NCBI RefSeq assembly: GCF_024662015.1
Contig: NZ_CP102480.1
Span: 2,998,001 to 3,062,000, forward strand
Reading direction: 5' to 3'
Source of the DNA: Nisaea acidiphila
GTDB lineage: Bacteria > Pseudomonadota > Alphaproteobacteria > Thalassobaculales > Thalassobaculaceae
DNA: 64,000 nucleotides
The notes under the pieces: model-generated
Databases searched by the model: none
What the model saw: only the letters and a program-made list of their open reading frames with translations
What the model was told of the DNA's origin: nothing
Part shown: piece after piece, positions 63,703 to 64,000 of the stretch
How positions within the stretch are numbered: the first letter of the stretch is position 1
How the letters are laid out: the number at the start of each line of letters is the position of its first letter
Position numbers and translations under genes: made by a program

Positions 63703-64000
63703 AATGCTGTATCATATGTATGAAGCCACCCGCATGGCGATCATGCCTTGGCGTCTCGGCGCACAGGCCGTACGAAATTCGGTCATGGCGCCCTGGAGCC
63801 CCCTTTCCTACACGCCGTTCGGCCGCCAGATCGGCTCGGCCGCGGAGCTTTTCGAGCGTGTAACCCGGCGCTACGGAAAGCCGGACTGGGGTCTGGAGAA
63901 GACGGTGATCAACGGCAAGGAGGTCGCGGTCGAGGAAGAGATCGTCATCCACCGCGCCTACTGCAATCTTGTGAACTTCAAGCGCGATACCAAGCGCAAG
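63703..64000 (+). CDS. phaZ: Polyhydroxyalkanoate depolymerase, intracellular, N-terminal part (3' truncated by window)
   Basis: The first 99 codons from the ATG at 63703, which follows a GGAG site. The sequence MLYHMYEATRMAIMPWRLGAQAVRNSV, then PLSYTPFGRQIGSAAELFERVTRRYGKPDWGL and VINGKEVAVEEEIV matches the N-terminus of intracellular PHB depolymerase (PhaZ). The catalytic region lies beyond the window. It degrades stored polyhydroxyalkanoate granules. Confidence 0.9.

Noticed and set aside
1-64000. Prophage, insertion-sequence or integron genes
   Set aside because: No transposase, integrase, recombinase or phage structural protein was seen in any frame, only small dispersed repeats.

Overview
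The window reads as chromosomal DNA from a GC-rich alphaproteobacterium, most like a Rhodospirillales-type lineage. This is inferred from gene content, not from a marker gene: tsaD/gpsA head to head with hemC-hemD-mitofilin(Mic60)-hemY, a fused indolepyruvate:ferredoxin oxidoreductase, DUF1285-NUDIX-CCA transferase beside MoxR-DUF58-DUF4159, and an intracellular PHA depolymerase. I found no rRNA, tRNA, CRISPR array, intact insertion sequence or prophage. Most of the window is compact, GC-rich, operonic core genome, with many ATGA/GTGA stop-start overlaps.

Layout. 1-3784: end of a cysteine synthase-like gene, a Tag-like glycosylase, a 3-hydroxyisobutyrate dehydrogenase-family reductase and an aldehyde dehydrogenase. 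3785-5650: an orphan gene of lower GC followed by a palindromic dispersed repeat. 5697-11018: a DUF3750 protein, a two-block RTX calcium-binding protein, a stand-alone DUF4347 protein and an AraC-type regulator beside an AT-rich leader. 11121-18217: indolepyruvate:ferredoxin oxidoreductase, UDP-glucuronate epimerase-type protein, second repeat copy, divergent wrbA/lysR, and a TPR lipoprotein-like/periplasmic protein. 18294-22980: envelope glycan genes (TIGR04372 glycosyltransferase, GT2, lipid-A N-terminal-domain protein), a stand-alone phnM-type hydrolase and a DUF2306-like membrane protein. 23031-25543: multicopper oxidase and EVE protein.

25564-35051 is the haem/tRNA-modification block: gpsA-tsaD leftward and hemC-hemD-mic60-hemY rightward, then two unrecognised proteins flanking hemF. 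35075-38290 is a leftward operon (DUF1285, NUDIX CoA pyrophosphatase, CCA transferase, FAH-family hydratase), divergent from the MoxR-DUF58-DUF4159-GATase-like operon (38373-45137). 45192-46815 is a strongly AT-rich two-gene island (secreted LysM-like protein plus a four-helix membrane protein). Cytochrome b561, the third repeat copy, HAD phosphatase/class II aldolase and a thiolase with two acyl-CoA dehydrogenases follow.

53095-57184 carries PPK2, an SDR and a tightly overlapped membrane electron-transfer operon built around a ferric-reductase-like/Rieske fusion with small membrane proteins and a Cys/His-signature protein. The last part has a soluble globin-like chemoreceptor without the expected haem-ligand histidine, a DUF123 nuclease-fold protein, malate synthase G, a GmhB-like phosphatase, a trypsin-fold/PDZ protein with all three catalytic residues replaced, and the 5' end of phaZ.

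The best candidates for undescribed biology are the Rieske/ferric-reductase operon (54687-57184), the AT-rich LysM/membrane pair (45192-46815), the RTX-DUF4347-AraC locus (6580-11018) and the pseudo-protease (62602-63558).
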